This document shows positions 35,167 through 45,294 of a DNA stretch of 54,679 nt, one piece after another (the first letter of the stretch is position 1; every line of letters starts with the position of its first letter). Where the stretch lies: assembly GCA_903899945.1 (NCBI GenBank), contig CAIULA010000029.1, positions 1-54,679 on the forward strand. The letters are read 5' to 3'. The position numbers and the translations under genes were made by a program. Origin of the DNA: an uncultured Alphaproteobacteria bacterium (lineage in GTDB: Bacteria; Pseudomonadota; Alphaproteobacteria; Paracaedibacterales; CAIULA01). The notes under the pieces are model-generated. The model did no database searches and was not told where the DNA came from. It saw only the letters and a program-made list of their open reading frames with translations.

Positions 35167-35407
35167 TTAGACATTATGGCCCCCTTTGATCAAGTCGAAG
35201 GGAAACTTGAGTCTAGGATCTAAGAAAAAGATAATACTTATGAGGTTCTTTAAGAACGAATTCGCGCTAAAAGATTTCGAATGCTCTTTATTAATTTGAA
35301 ATCTGGTATAAATTCTGAAAATTATTCCCTTCTATATGGCGTTTCTTTTAAGAAGATGCTAACGTTCATTTATCGTATTTTTGAGTATAAAAGTTGGGGC
35401 ATTTTTA

Positions 35408-36526
35408 GTGAATTGGATTATTGACTATTTCGTTCCGTTTGTTGTTGTATTAACAATTTTGGTTTTTGTTCACGAATTAGGGCATTTTCTAATTGCAAGA
35501 CGAAATAAAGTGAAAGTCACAACTTTTTCTATAGGCTTTGGACCCGAACTGTTTGGATGGACTGATTCACAGGGAACTCGTTGGTGTTTTAGCCTTATTC
35601 CTCTGGGTGGTTATGTAAAGATGCTGGGTGATGCGGATGCTAGCAGCGCAAGAGCCGATGAATCTGTCCAAAGTTTCACCGAGGAAGAAAAGCAGCAAAC
35701 TCTTCACAGTAAAACGCCCCTTCAACGCATCGCTGTGTCTATTGCGGGGCCTGTTGCAAATTATATTCTAGCAATCGTCCTTCTAACCGCTTTAATTGCC
35801 GTTAAGGGAATGCCGGTTCTTCCTGCCACAGTCGGAAAAGTGGAGCCTGAAATGCTTGCCCATCAAGCTGGAATTATCTCAGGAGATAAAATCTTAAGAA
35901 TCAACAAAACTAATGTTGAGGATTTTGATCAATTGCGAGCTTTGATCAAAGAAAATATAGGCAGAGATGTACAAATTGAGCTCAATAGAAATGGGGAAAC
36001 TCTTCACAAAAATTTTGCGCTTTACACAGTAAACGCCTCCACTGGGGAAAAAGAACCTATAGCAAAATTAGGTATCGCGCCAGGTGACCCTTTGTATGTA
36101 AAACAAAATCCTATAACTGCATTTGCCTATGCCGGTGCTTTTTGCTGGAAAATGTCTGTCGATACCCTTAAAGGCATTGGTTCTATGATTACTGCTAAAA
36201 AAGGCTCTGGAGAAATCGGAGGAATCTTGTCTATAGGAGATATGGCCGCCCAAAGTACAAAAAATGGCCTTCCGACTGTTTTATTTTTCATGGCAATTTT
36301 ATCTATTAATTTAGGCCTTATTAATCTTCTTCCTATTCCTGTTCTGGATGGTGGCCATATCCTTTTGAGCGCCATTGAATGGGTAAGAGGAAAACCGCTT
36401 GGCCAAAAAATACAAGAATACATCTTTTTAACTGGATTTCTTATTGTCATTGGGACTATGTTGTTTGCGACATGGAATGATTTAATGCGATATAAAATTT
36501 TTCAAATAATAAAAAATTGGTTCTAG
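35408..36526 (+). CDS. rseP: site-2 zinc metalloprotease RseP
   Basis: 372 residues, inner-membrane intramembrane protease that cleaves anti-sigma factors and spent signal peptides. The zinc site HELGHF lies in the first span, the reverse ligand motif is NLLPIPVLDGGHI near the end, and one PDZ domain lies between (VEPEMLAHQAGIISGDKILRI). The start is uncertain: GTG at 35408 places the first span as in the family, while TTG at 35381 would add nine residues. It is the first gene of the envelope run; bamA follows after three bases. Confidence 0.95.
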   Translation: MNWIIDYFVPFVVVLTILVFVHELGHFLIARRNKVKVTTFSIGFGPELFGWTDSQGTRWCFSLIPLGGYVKMLGDADASSARADESVQSFTEEEKQQTLHSKTPLQRIAVSIAGPVANYILAIVLLTALIAVKGMPVLPATVGKVEPEMLAHQAGIISGDKILRINKTNVEDFDQLRALIKENIGRDVQIELNRNGETLHKNFALYTVNASTGEKEPIAKLGIAPGDPLYVKQNPITAFAYAGAFCWKMSVDTLKGIGSMITAKKGSGEIGGILSIGDMAAQSTKNGLPTVLFFMAILSINLGLINLLPIPVLDGGHILLSAIEWVRGKPLGQKIQEYIFLTGFLIVIGTMLFATWNDLMRYKIFQIIKNWF

Positions 36527-36529
36527 GCT

Positions 36530-38983
36530 ATGCATAAAAGAGTTATTTTATTTTCTATTCTATTTTGGACGACGCACTGCTTAGCCGAAATCACGGCAAT
36601 AGAACCAAAAACTGCTCAGAGTCAATCTATTGGATTGACACCCGTTCAACCTTCTTCATCTTTAAAAGATGGAGGTACACTGGGTCCAACACAAGTAATC
36701 GATGCAAAACCAGCTGAAAATCAACCAATTGAGTCAAAGGCTGTTCAGCCCCAACAGCCTTTAACTAATATCAAGCAGCCAAGCCAGGCGCAAACTGAAG
36801 CCACAATAAAAGAGATCAAAATTATTGGGAATCAGCGTATTGAATCAGAAACCATTTATTCCTATCTCCCTTTGAAAGTTGGCGAGAAATTTGATCATGC
36901 AAAGATGGATCAAGGGTTAAAAGATCTTTTTGCTACTGGTTACTTTACTGATGTTCATGTAAGGCAAGAAAAAGATGCTTTAGTCATTGTTGTTGAAGAA
37001 AATCCCATTATCAATCGAGTTGCTTATGAGGGGAACAATAAGCTAAAAGATGATATTATCCATCAAGAAGTCAAGCTGCGTCCTCGTGAAGTGCTGTCTA
37101 GAACACGTATTCAAGAAGCTCAACAGCGTATCTTGGAAATATACAGACGTATGGGGCGATTCGGAGCCAAGGTTGACCCTAAAATAATTAAGCTTCCTGA
37201 GAACCGAGTTGATTTAGTTTTTGAAATTAACGAAGGAACTGTTACCTATGTTCGTAAGGTTAACTTTATTGGAAACAAACATTTCGCAAGTTCCAAGTTA
37301 GAAGAGCAACTTTTGACCAAGAAAGCTCGTTGGTATCGCTTCTTTGCTGTGGATGATGTGTATGATCCAGATCGTTTTATAGGCGATCAACAAGCCATTC
37401 GCAAGTTTTACTATGATAATGGTTATCCAGATTTCCGCATACTTTCAGCTGTTGCTGAGTTAAGTACCGACCAAAAAGATTTCTTCCTAACATTTACAAT
37501 TGAGGAAGGCTCACTTTATCACTTTGGTAAGATTGATGTTATCTCTCATATCCCTTCCGTAAAAGCAGACAACTTAAAAGACAAAATACAATTCCATGAA
37601 AATGATGTCTTCAGTGGTAGGCTTATTGAAAAAACCGTAAATACCATCACTGAGGCGGTTGGAACGCAGGGATATGCATTCGTCTCTATTGAACCCAAGA
37701 TTGAAAAAAATAGAGAGAATAAAACGGCAAACATCACTTTTGAGATCAAAGAAGGTCCTAGAGTTTATATTGAAAAAATTGTTATTGTTGGAAACGATAG
37801 AACAAGAGACGAAGTTATCCGCCGCGAACTGCCGCTTCATGAAGGGGATGCTTACAACTCAGCAAAAATCAAACAATCAGAAAGAAATCTAAAAGATTTA
37901 CAATACTTTAAAACAGTGAACGTAGAAACTGAACAAGGCACGGCTCCCGATCAAGCTCGTTTGATTGTGAAAGTTGAAGAACAGCCAACAGGTGAGCTTG
38001 GGTTAGCTGGTGGATATTCAACCATGGATGGGCCGCTCGCTAACATTCGTGTTGTTGAGCGTAACTTTAGAGGAACAGGACAAGTTCTCCATTCTGATTT
38101 GACAATTGCAAAGAAACGTCAAGACTTTGATGTGGGAATTATCGAACCTTACTTCTTAGATAGACGCCTACAAGCAAGTGCGGATTTGTTCAGCATAAGA
38201 TCTACGCGCTTTAGTGCTTATCATCAGGTTACAAAGGGTGTAAATTTAGGATTGGGTTATCGCTTAAGTGACCACTGGGGACAAGGCTGGACTTATGGTA
38301 TTCGTCAAGATCATGTGGGGCACATTTCTCCCTTAGCTTCTTCGATTATCCGTCAGCAAGCTGGAAATTCTCTTATTTCTTCGTTAACACATAGCCTTTC
38401 TTACGATAGAAGGGATAGCCGGGTTAATCCAACGTCAGGTTATCTTCTTACCCTATCAAATACTTTTGCAGGCCTTGGAGGAACTGTTGGTTATTTAAGA
38501 CATGACCTAGGCGCAAGTTGGTATCATCCTGTTATAGAAGATGTTGTTTTGGGCTTAAAAGGAAATACAGGACTTATTCAAAAGACACAAAAACCCATTC
38601 GCGTCGTCGACAGTATTATGCTGGGTGGTGACTCTCTTCGTGGATTTGAATACGGTGGACTTGGACCACGTGATATGGCAACAGGAGACTCTCTCGGTGG
38701 CACCAGATACTGGACATCAACAGCTGAAATGATGTTTCCAATCGGACTTCCAACAGAGTTTGGAGTAAAGGGCGCCGTCTTCACTGATGCAGGTACAACC
38801 TGGAAGCCAGGCCAAACATCAAGTACTGTCGTTGACAATAAGTCCCTTAGAAGCTCTGCCGGCTTCGGTATCGCATGGACCTCTCCTTTTGGTCCTTTGC
38901 GCATTGACTATGCAATTCCAATTAGAAAACAAAAAAGTGATCGCGTACAAAGAATTCTATTTGGATTCTCTACACGCTTTTAG
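36530..38983 (+). CDS. bamA: outer-membrane protein assembly factor BamA
   Basis: 817 residues. A signal peptide (1-19) is followed by a Pro/Gln-rich spacer (about 20-91, with PKTAQSQ, PAENQPIESK and QPQQPLTN) absent from typical BamA. Five POTRA domains follow from about 92 (IKEIKIIGNQRIESETI) to about 485. The C-terminal 16-strand barrel contains the VRGF-type lid motif as LRGFEYGGLGPRD and ends in a C-terminal aromatic, FGFSTRF, the BAM recognition signal. It catalyses barrel insertion with BamB, also encoded in this window. Confidence 0.97.
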   Translation: MHKRVILFSILFWTTHCLAEITAIEPKTAQSQSIGLTPVQPSSSLKDGGTLGPTQVIDAKPAENQPIESKAVQPQQPLTNIKQPSQAQTEATIKEIKIIGNQRIESETIYSYLPLKVGEKFDHAKMDQGLKDLFATGYFTDVHVRQEKDALVIVVEENPIINRVAYEGNNKLKDDIIHQEVKLRPREVLSRTRIQEAQQRILEIYRRMGRFGAKVDPKIIKLPENRVDLVFEINEGTVTYVRKVNFIGNKHFASSKLEEQLLTKKARWYRFFAVDDVYDPDRFIGDQQAIRKFYYDNGYPDFRILSAVAELSTDQKDFFLTFTIEEGSLYHFGKIDVISHIPSVKADNLKDKIQFHENDVFSGRLIEKTVNTITEAVGTQGYAFVSIEPKIEKNRENKTANITFEIKEGPRVYIEKIVIVGNDRTRDEVIRRELPLHEGDAYNSAKIKQSERNLKDLQYFKTVNVETEQGTAPDQARLIVKVEEQPTGELGLAGGYSTMDGPLANIRVVERNFRGTGQVLHSDLTIAKKRQDFDVGIIEPYFLDRRLQASADLFSIRSTRFSAYHQVTKGVNLGLGYRLSDHWGQGWTYGIRQDHVGHISPLASSIIRQQAGNSLISSLTHSLSYDRRDSRVNPTSGYLLTLSNTFAGLGGTVGYLRHDLGASWYHPVIEDVVLGLKGNTGLIQKTQKPIRVVDSIMLGGDSLRGFEYGGLGPRDMATGDSLGGTRYWTSTAEMMFPIGLPTEFGVKGAVFTDAGTTWKPGQTSSTVVDNKSLRSSAGFGIAWTSPFGPLRIDYAIPIRKQKSDRVQRILFGFSTRF

Positions 38984-38992
38984 GAAGATATT

Positions 38993-39577
38993 TTGAACAA
39001 TCAATTAACCAAAATTCTTTTTATTATTGGTTTCCTGGTCATTGCTGGACTGGTTGTAACTTATTTTTTTGTAAAAAAGCCTTCTGTTGAAGCGGGAATC
39101 TCAAGAGTTGCAATAATTGACAGTGTCCGTATAAAAACTCAGTCGCTTCCATTCATAAAGGTTCGTCAATTGCTTGAAGAGCAACATGCGACGGCACAAA
39201 AAGAGATTTTGGAACAAGAATCAGTTATACGAGAGCAATATGAAGAATTAAAAAAAAACTCAGTACCCAATTCTGAAAAACAAAAAACGAAACAAGTTCT
39301 AGACAAAAAGGTAGCTGAGCTACAGCAAAGTGTTCAAAAAAGGCAAGAAAAACTTACAAAGCAGTTTTCGTTTTTAACTGAAAATCTCGAAACCAAACTA
39401 AATGAAATCATTAAAGAAATCGCGAGAGAATTTGGTTTTAATCTTGTTTTAAATACAACCATTCAAGAAACGCATGCTATTCTCTATGCTGAACCCTCAT
39501 TGGATGTTACGGATGAAGTCATTAAACGGCTAGATCATAAACTTCCAAATCTCACATTGCCAACCCTTGAAGGTTGA
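38993..39577 (+). CDS. skp: OmpH/Skp-like periplasmic chaperone, apparently membrane-tethered
   Basis: 194 residues. Skp holds unfolded outer-membrane proteins on their way to BamA. The start is TTG, with AGGAAG six bases before it. Residues about 8-28 ([19 protein letters not shown]) form a hydrophobic segment followed by VKKPS rather than an Ala-x-Ala site, so it may stay as an anchor. [11 protein letters not shown] is the conserved first strand. A long charged coiled coil (about 60-140) forms the tentacles, and [15 protein letters not shown] the closing strands. It lies between bamA and lpxD, as is usual. Confidence 0.88.
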   Translation: MNNQLTKILFIIGFLVIAGLVVTYFFVKKPSVEAGISRVAIIDSVRIKTQSLPFIKVRQLLEEQHATAQKEILEQESVIREQYEELKKNSVPNSEKQKTKQVLDKKVAELQQSVQKRQEKLTKQFSFLTENLETKLNEIIKEIAREFGFNLVLNTTIQETHAILYAEPSLDVTDEVIKRLDHKLPNLTLPTLEG

Positions 39578-39581
39578 TACT

Positions 39582-40598
39582 ATGACTGATTCTCGCTTTT
39601 TTAAAAAATTCGGCCCTTTTACTCTTGCTCAAATTTGTAATCAAACAAAAATACAAATTCCAGAAAACGCAGATCCGTCAACAGAATTTGACAACGTCTG
39701 TTTTTTAGATGAAGCCACATCGAAAGATATTAGCTCCTATCATCACACTAAATATCTTTCAAGCCTTCAAAAAACAAAGGCTGGGATTTGTTTTATAACG
39801 CCTGATGCCCTTAAATATGTACCCTCAAATACAATAGCCTTGGTAACAAAAAATCCTTATAGATGTTTTGGGATAGTTGCTACAATGTTTTACCCCCCTA
39901 CATCAGCGGCTGATTCTATTTCGCCCCTTGCTTCAATTCATCCAAGCGCAAACATCGGCAATAATTGCACTATTCATCCTTTTGCAGTTATTGAAGAAAA
40001 TACCGTCATTGGTGACAACTCTATAATTGGTCCCCATGTTGTTATTAAAGCTGGGACAATCCTTGGGCAAAAATGTATAATTGAATCTCATGTTGTCATC
40101 AGTCATGCTTTGATAGGAGATCTGGTCTACATGAAACCGGGAGCACGTATTGGGCAGCCGGGATTCGGTTTTCATATGGATGTTCTGGGGCACTTTAATA
40201 TACCCCAATTAGGTCGCGTTATTATTGGAAATGATGTACAAATAGGATCAAACACAACGATTGATCGTGGCAGTTTGACCGATACAAAAATTGGAAATGG
40301 TGTTCGCATCGATAATCTTGTTCAAATTGCACATAACGTTGAAGTCGGAGACAATAGCGTTCTTGTTGCTCAGGCAGGGATTGCCGGAAGTACAAAACTC
40401 GGTCGATTTGTCATAGTTGCCGGTCAAGTTGGAATTTCTGGCCATCTAACTGTCGGAGATGGTGTAAAAATTGCAGCTCAAAGCGGCATAATGAGAGACG
40501 TCGAAAAGGGAGAAATAATCGCCGGATCGCCGGCCATTCCGGTTCGTGACTGGCATAAGCAAACAATCGCTTTACAAAGACTCATAAAAGGAAAATAG
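39582..40598 (+). CDS. lpxD: UDP-3-O-acylglucosamine N-acyltransferase
   Basis: 338 residues. Adds the N-linked hydroxyacyl chain to UDP-3-O-acyl-glucosamine, third step of lipid A synthesis. An N-terminal uridine-binding domain (1-105) precedes a left-handed beta-helix of hexapeptide repeats ([20 protein letters not shown] onward). The catalytic His is in [12 protein letters not shown] and [21 protein letters not shown] is conserved. The ATG lies five bases after the skp stop with GAAGG in front; a TTG 15 bases earlier is possible but would overlap skp. Confidence 0.96.
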   Translation: MTDSRFFKKFGPFTLAQICNQTKIQIPENADPSTEFDNVCFLDEATSKDISSYHHTKYLSSLQKTKAGICFITPDALKYVPSNTIALVTKNPYRCFGIVATMFYPPTSAADSISPLASIHPSANIGNNCTIHPFAVIEENTVIGDNSIIGPHVVIKAGTILGQKCIIESHVVISHALIGDLVYMKPGARIGQPGFGFHMDVLGHFNIPQLGRVIIGNDVQIGSNTTIDRGSLTDTKIGNGVRIDNLVQIAHNVEVGDNSVLVAQAGIAGSTKLGRFVIVAGQVGISGHLTVGDGVKIAAQSGIMRDVEKGEIIAGSPAIPVRDWHKQTIALQRLIKGK

Positions 40599-40599
40599 A

Positions 40600-41130
40600 A
40601 TGTCTAACTCAGTGGTCACTACAAATATCATAACTCACAATTTTGAAGCCAATTCACACGAAGGTCTCGAAATTGAGATCGAAGAGATTATGCAGCTGAT
40701 CCCTCATCGTTATCCTTTTTTATTGATAGATAGAATTGTTGACGTTAAGCCCGGTCATAGCGCTGTGGGAATCAAAAATGTTTCCATAAATGAATGGTAT
40801 TTCCAAGGACATTTTCCAAGCCATCCAATTTTACCCGGCGTGCTTATTATAGAAGCAATGGCTCAAACAGCCGGGGCTTTGGTTATAAAAAGCCTACTCA
40901 TGCAAAAGGGAGCAGGTTCTGTTGCTACCCCTTCTGAGGATAAGCTGGTTTACTTTATGTCTGTTGAAGAAGCAAAATTCCGAAAACCAGTTGTTCCTGG
41001 TGATGTTTTGCGTCTAAAGGTTGTAAAAGAGCGCAATCGCGGACAAGTATGGAAATTTAGAGGCGAAGCTTGGGTTGGTGACACAATGACAGATGAAGCT
41101 GTCTTTACTGCGATGATCGTTGACAAATAA
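40600..41130 (+). CDS. fabZ: 3-hydroxyacyl-ACP dehydratase FabZ
   Basis: 176 residues. Hot-dog fold dehydratase of fatty-acid elongation. Catalytic His in IPHRYPFLLIDR and Glu in IIEAMAQTAG; EWYFQGHFPSHPILPGV between them is invariant in the family. About 25 extra N-terminal residues precede the fold (SNSVVTTNIITHNFEANSHE). AAAAGGA lies before the ATG, one base after lpxD. Placed between lpxD and lpxA, it balances fatty-acid flow with lipid A synthesis. Confidence 0.97.
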   Translation: MSNSVVTTNIITHNFEANSHEGLEIEIEEIMQLIPHRYPFLLIDRIVDVKPGHSAVGIKNVSINEWYFQGHFPSHPILPGVLIIEAMAQTAGALVIKSLLMQKGAGSVATPSEDKLVYFMSVEEAKFRKPVVPGDVLRLKVVKERNRGQVWKFRGEAWVGDTMTDEAVFTAMIVDK

Positions 41131-41134
41131 ACAA

Positions 41135-41977
41135 ATGACCATGTCTAACTTACCACAGAAAAAACAATCTCTTATGATTCATTCAACTGCACAAATCCAT
41201 CCGACTGCTATTATTGAAGAAGGAGCCGTGATAGAAGAAAATGTCGTTATTGGGCCTTATTGTTGCATTGGGCATCAAGCAAAACTTAAAGCAAATGTTC
41301 ATCTTATTTCCCATGTTTCCATATCAGGCGATATTACGATTGGTGAACGCACCAAGGTTTACCCTTTTGCCTCATTAGGACATCCCCCCCAAGATTTAAA
41401 ATACAAAGGCGAAGCTTCAAAAACCCTTATTGGCAGCGATACAACCATCCGCGAGTATGTAACGATTCAGCCTGGAACTGTAGGCGATAAGATGCTTACC
41501 AAAGTAGGAAATCACTGCTTGTTAATGGTTGGTTCTCATGTGGCACACGATTGCATCGTTGGAAATCATGTTATTATGGCAAATAATGCCACGTTGGCAG
41601 GACATGTCGAAATTGAGGATTATGTTATTGTTGGCGGCCTGTCAGCAGTTCGGCAATTTGTAAGGATTGGAGCTCATGCAATTATCGGCGGAATGTCAGG
41701 TGTTGAGAAAGACGTCATACCCTATGGTATGGTCAAGGGAGAAAGAGCCTATCTAAACGGCCTTAACTTAGTCGGACTTAAAAGGCATGGCTTCTCTACA
41801 GAGACCATTCACCAGCTTATGAATGTTTACCAAAATCTTTTTGAACAACATCAAGATGCCCCATTATCCGAACGCATACAAATGGTAAAATCGAATGCAA
41901 GCAATGACTTAACGTTAAAAAGTTTACTTGATTTTATCCAAGCGGAATCCAAAGTTTCTTTATGTCTACCAAAGTAA
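41135..41977 (+). CDS. lpxA: UDP-N-acetylglucosamine O-acyltransferase
   Basis: 280 residues from the first ATG. Catalyses the first acylation of lipid A synthesis. Hexapeptide beta-helix (TAQIHPTAIIEEGAVIEENV), catalytic His in VGSHVAHDCIVGNH, then VGGLSAVRQFVRIGAHAIIGG and the C-terminal helical domain (GLNLVGLKRHGFSTETI). The start is uncertain: ATG 41174 gives the usual MIHxTA beginning but no ribosome site is evident for any candidate. It is followed by hemJ rather than the lpxI or lpxB often found here. Confidence 0.94.
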   Translation: MTMSNLPQKKQSLMIHSTAQIHPTAIIEEGAVIEENVVIGPYCCIGHQAKLKANVHLISHVSISGDITIGERTKVYPFASLGHPPQDLKYKGEASKTLIGSDTTIREYVTIQPGTVGDKMLTKVGNHCLLMVGSHVAHDCIVGNHVIMANNATLAGHVEIEDYVIVGGLSAVRQFVRIGAHAIIGGMSGVEKDVIPYGMVKGERAYLNGLNLVGLKRHGFSTETIHQLMNVYQNLFEQHQDAPLSERIQMVKSNASNDLTLKSLLDFIQAESKVSLCLPK

Positions 41978-41986
41978 AGTTATAAG

Positions 41987-42427
41987 ATGATCGGATTTGT
42001 AAGCGATTATTATTTATGGATAAAAGCTTTTCATGTCATTTTTGTGACTTGCTGGATGGCAGGAATCTTTTATTTACCTAGATTGTTTGTCTATCATGTT
42101 GAAACAAATCACTCAGAAACAAAAAAAACTTTTGAGATAATGGAAAGAAAATTGTATCGCGGCATTATGACGCCTTCTATGTATCTATCTGTTATTCTGG
42201 GAGGATTGCTTCTATTCATCCCGGGAACCTTATCAAGCGGATATATTCACTTAAAAATCCTTTGCGTTTTTTTGCTAATTATGTTTCAATTCTACTTAAA
42301 TCATTGCCGCTTACAGTTGGCGCAAGGTAAAAACTCAAAAACTTCTCGTTTTTTTCGAATAATCAACGAATTACCAATAGTTCTTTTAATCATAATTGTC
42401 GTTTGTGTCATTGTTAAACCCTTCTAA
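41987..42427 (+). CDS. hemJ: protoporphyrinogen IX oxidase HemJ
   Basis: 146 residues with four membrane spans. UPF0093/HemJ family: WIKAFHVIFVTCWMAGIFYLPRLFVYH contains the conserved His (H16) and the FYLPRLFVYH signature, and ERKLYRGIMTPSMYLS the second conserved block. It performs the penultimate oxidation of heme synthesis in bacteria lacking HemG and HemY. hemJ next to rho is common in alphaproteobacteria. It lies nine bases after lpxA, 40 before rho. Confidence 0.94.
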   Translation: MIGFVSDYYLWIKAFHVIFVTCWMAGIFYLPRLFVYHVETNHSETKKTFEIMERKLYRGIMTPSMYLSVILGGLLLFIPGTLSSGYIHLKILCVFLLIMFQFYLNHCRLQLAQGKNSKTSRFFRIINELPIVLLIIIVVCVIVKPF

Positions 42428-42467
42428 TTCTCATTAACCTTAAAGACCCCCTCAGGAAATATACATC

Positions 42468-43730
42468 ATGAATTTGCAAGAACTAAAACGCAAATCCCCT
42501 GCCGAATTACTTACATTTGCAGAAGAGCACGAAATTGAAAACGCAAGCTCTCTTCGCAAGCAAGATCTTATGTTTGCCATTTTGAAAAAATTGGCTGAAA
42601 AAGATATGCCCATTTTTGGTGATGGGGTTATCGAAATTTTGCAAGATGGATTTGGATTTTTAAGATCACCTGAATCGAATTATCTGCCTGGTCCTGACGA
42701 TATTTATGTATCACCCAGCCAAGTCCGTCGTTTTGGTCTTCGCACCGGCGATACAGTTGAAGGGCAAATTAGAGCCCCCAAAGATGGAGAAAGATATTTT
42801 GCTTTATTAAAGGTTAATAAAATTAATTTCGAAGACCCTGAAAACATTAAATACCGCATTAATTTTGATAACTTAACGCCATTATATCCTGATGAAAAAC
42901 TCAAATTAGAAATTGAGAATGATCAAACAGGAAAAGACAACACCCAAAGAATTATTGATTTGGTTTCCCCTCTCGGCAAAGGCCAACGCGCTTTATTAGT
43001 AGCGCCGCCTCGTACAGGTAAAACGGTTATGCTGCAAAACATTGCTCATTCCATTACAACCAATCACCCGGAAATTTATCTGATTGTCCTTTTAATTGAT
43101 GAGCGCCCTGAAGAAGTCACTGATATGGCGCGTTCCGTTAAAGGAGAAGTCGTCAGCTCTACTTTTGATGAACCAGCTTCCCGCCACGTTCAGGTCGCTG
43201 AAATGGTTATTGAAAAAGCAAAGCGATTGGTTGAACAAAAACGTGACGTTGTGATTCTTTTAGACTCAATTACCCGCCTTGCCCGTGCCTATAATACAGT
43301 GGTTCCGTCATCTGGAAAGGTTTTAACAGGCGGCGTTGATGCCAATGCCCTGCAACGACCAAAGCGTTTTTTTGGTGCAGCTCGTAATATCGAAGAAGGC
43401 GGATCTTTGACTATTATTGCTTCGGCTTTGATTGATACAGGATCCCGTATGGACGAAGTTATCTTTGAAGAATTCAAAGGAACAGGTAACTCTGAAATTG
43501 TTATGGACCGTAAACTTTCTGATAAACGTGTCTTCCCAGCCATTGATATTAATAAATCAGGAACACGCAAAGAAGAACTATTGATTACTGATAAATCAGA
43601 GCTTTCAAAAATGTGGGTCTTAAGACGTATTCTGAACCCTATGGGTACAACGGAATCAATGGAATTCTTACTTGATAAAATGAAGTACAGCAAAACAAAT
43701 GCTGATTTCTTCCAAACAATGAATTCTTAA
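42468..43730 (+). CDS. rho: transcription termination factor Rho
   Basis: 420 residues. The N-terminal helical part ([21 protein letters not shown]) leads to the RNA-binding cold-shock domain ([22 protein letters not shown]). The ATPase core has Walker [13 protein letters not shown], Walker [17 protein letters not shown], the Q loop [25 protein letters not shown], and the R loop [18 protein letters not shown] precedes the ATG. It is the last gene of the run starting at rseP. Confidence 0.98.
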   Translation: MNLQELKRKSPAELLTFAEEHEIENASSLRKQDLMFAILKKLAEKDMPIFGDGVIEILQDGFGFLRSPESNYLPGPDDIYVSPSQVRRFGLRTGDTVEGQIRAPKDGERYFALLKVNKINFEDPENIKYRINFDNLTPLYPDEKLKLEIENDQTGKDNTQRIIDLVSPLGKGQRALLVAPPRTGKTVMLQNIAHSITTNHPEIYLIVLLIDERPEEVTDMARSVKGEVVSSTFDEPASRHVQVAEMVIEKAKRLVEQKRDVVILLDSITRLARAYNTVVPSSGKVLTGGVDANALQRPKRFFGAARNIEEGGSLTIIASALIDTGSRMDEVIFEEFKGTGNSEIVMDRKLSDKRVFPAIDINKSGTRKEELLITDKSELSKMWVLRRILNPMGTTESMEFLLDKMKYSKTNADFFQTMNS

Positions 43731-43747
43731 TAAGGTTTGAGATTTAT

Positions 43748-43788
43748 GAGCCGATACCAGTTCAAGATCGGCTCAAGATTAATTTTTT
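43748..43788 (+). terminator. hairpin after rho
   Basis: GAGCCGAT (43748-43755) pairs with ATCGGCTC (43767-43774) around an 11-base loop; six T residues follow after an eight-base gap (43783-43788). The 3' arm overlaps the final codons of the convergent MATE gene. Confidence 0.5.
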
Positions 43789-45111
43789 CCACTCGTTTGA
43801 ACGATAGCGAAGGAAAAAAGCAATAAGATTCGCGGCGCCATAAATCGTGCAAAGTCCCCACGCTGTGGAAGAATGAACATGAAAATAGTGAACCGCAACA
43901 TAAATGGGCAAAATTGCAAAAAGCCAAGCCGCTGAGGCATTCATAAACATAATAAAACGTGTGTCGCCGCCTGCTGTTAAGATTCCACTCAGGATCCAAA
44001 CGATTCCATCAAAAATAAAATAAACCCAAACCAACCTTAAAACAGCCACACATTCGCTATAAAGAGGCAAAGTTGGATCTTGAACGCCTGGTAAAAACTG
44101 ACAAATTATTATACTGGGGTAAAAAATCAACGGGATTGAAAACAGAAAAATAAAAACAAGATGCATCATGCAACCCGATTTAAAGAGCGTTTGAATCAGA
44201 TGATCCTTTCTTGCGCCAATCAAATTTGAAGCAATTGCAATGACTCCTTTTTGTATTCCTTCGGTAACAAATGCGAAGAAAACAAGCATACTATTTCCAA
44301 CTGTTTGAATGGTTACATAATCCAAATTAACAGTAGCTGCGATTCGAAATAATGTTGCCCAAGCAGCAATTTCTATCATGTGACTTATAGAGGAAGGCGT
44401 TCCAACCTTTAAACAATCCCAGAATAATGTAGAATTAAATTGATAGTTGCCAGTTTTAAAATGTTTTCGATTATATTTATTTAAAAAGACACTTCCAAGT
44501 AGCAGAATTTGGATACTTTGAGCAGCAATCGTTGCAATAGCCGAACCTTTTGTCCCCATACTTGAAATGTAACCCTCAATTCCAAAAACCAAAACAATAT
44601 TAAGAGCTGCATTCACAAGGTTGCAAATTAAAGTGCACCAAGTTACAAGCCTTACAAAACCTCGCCCAATAAAAAACGCTGATAAAGAGGCGATGATTGC
44701 GATCAAGGGTGAAAAAAACATAACTAATTGAAAAAAAGGAACCCCCTCTTTATGAAGAGGTTCAGGTATCACATAAGGCCCTACCCAGAGTGCAATCGGC
44801 CAACAAATAATAAATAACGAAAGTGAAAACCAAATCATTTGCCAAACAGGCTGAGAGGTTTTTTCATGCTGGCCTGCACCGTTATATTGCCCAACAAAGA
44901 CCTCAGCAATTGAGGCAATGGCAACTCCGCCAAACTGGAAAATGGCGCAGCTCATAGCGGCAACCGCGACTGCATTCATCGCTTCGATAGAATAGCGAAC
45001 CAGAATCAAACGATCGAGTAAGAACATCATGTTTGCCGACAACGTGGTCAGCATTAAAGGTAGGGAAATTCTCCATAACTTACCCAAGGTTGGCGAAAGA
45101 AGCATAGACAT
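43762..45111 (-). CDS. MATE family multidrug/organic cation exporter
   Basis: 449 residues, 12 predicted spans in two related halves. The first half begins KLWRISLPLMLTTLSANMMF with LDRLILVRYS, and contains EVFVGQYNGAG, typical of the NorM/DinF-like MATE fold. The second half has FWDCLKVGTPSSISHMIEIAAW. The substrate is unknown; sodium or proton coupling cannot be told. It is convergent with rho and divergent from lnt. The 180-bp gap to lnt holds no convincing promoter pair. Confidence 0.88.
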   Translation of the reverse strand: MSMLLSPTLGKLWRISLPLMLTTLSANMMFLLDRLILVRYSIEAMNAVAVAAMSCAIFQFGGVAIASIAEVFVGQYNGAGQHEKTSQPVWQMIWFSLSLFIICWPIALWVGPYVIPEPLHKEGVPFFQLVMFFSPLIAIIASLSAFFIGRGFVRLVTWCTLICNLVNAALNIVLVFGIEGYISSMGTKGSAIATIAAQSIQILLLGSVFLNKYNRKHFKTGNYQFNSTLFWDCLKVGTPSSISHMIEIAAWATLFRIAATVNLDYVTIQTVGNSMLVFFAFVTEGIQKGVIAIASNLIGARKDHLIQTLFKSGCMMHLVFIFLFSIPLIFYPSIIICQFLPGVQDPTLPLYSECVAVLRLVWVYFIFDGIVWILSGILTAGGDTRFIMFMNASAAWLFAILPIYVAVHYFHVHSSTAWGLCTIYGAANLIAFFLRYRSNEWKKLILSRS

Positions 45112-45294
45112 AAAAAGCCTTTAAATTTTCTTGTTTCTGAAAATAGGAACGGTACACATCAAGAAAGACGAAAATAACATACCACACATTTACCCAGTTC
45201 CCTAGTTTCCCAAAATTGCTGTTTTGTTTTGCATCTTTTTTGTTTAAGCTAACGCCAATATATCCTGCAATAGGCAAAAAATAAGGATCAATTT

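Noticed and set aside
45080-45277. 65-codon frame between the MATE gene and lnt.
   Set aside because: Overlaps the MATE start and the promoter gap; no start signal.
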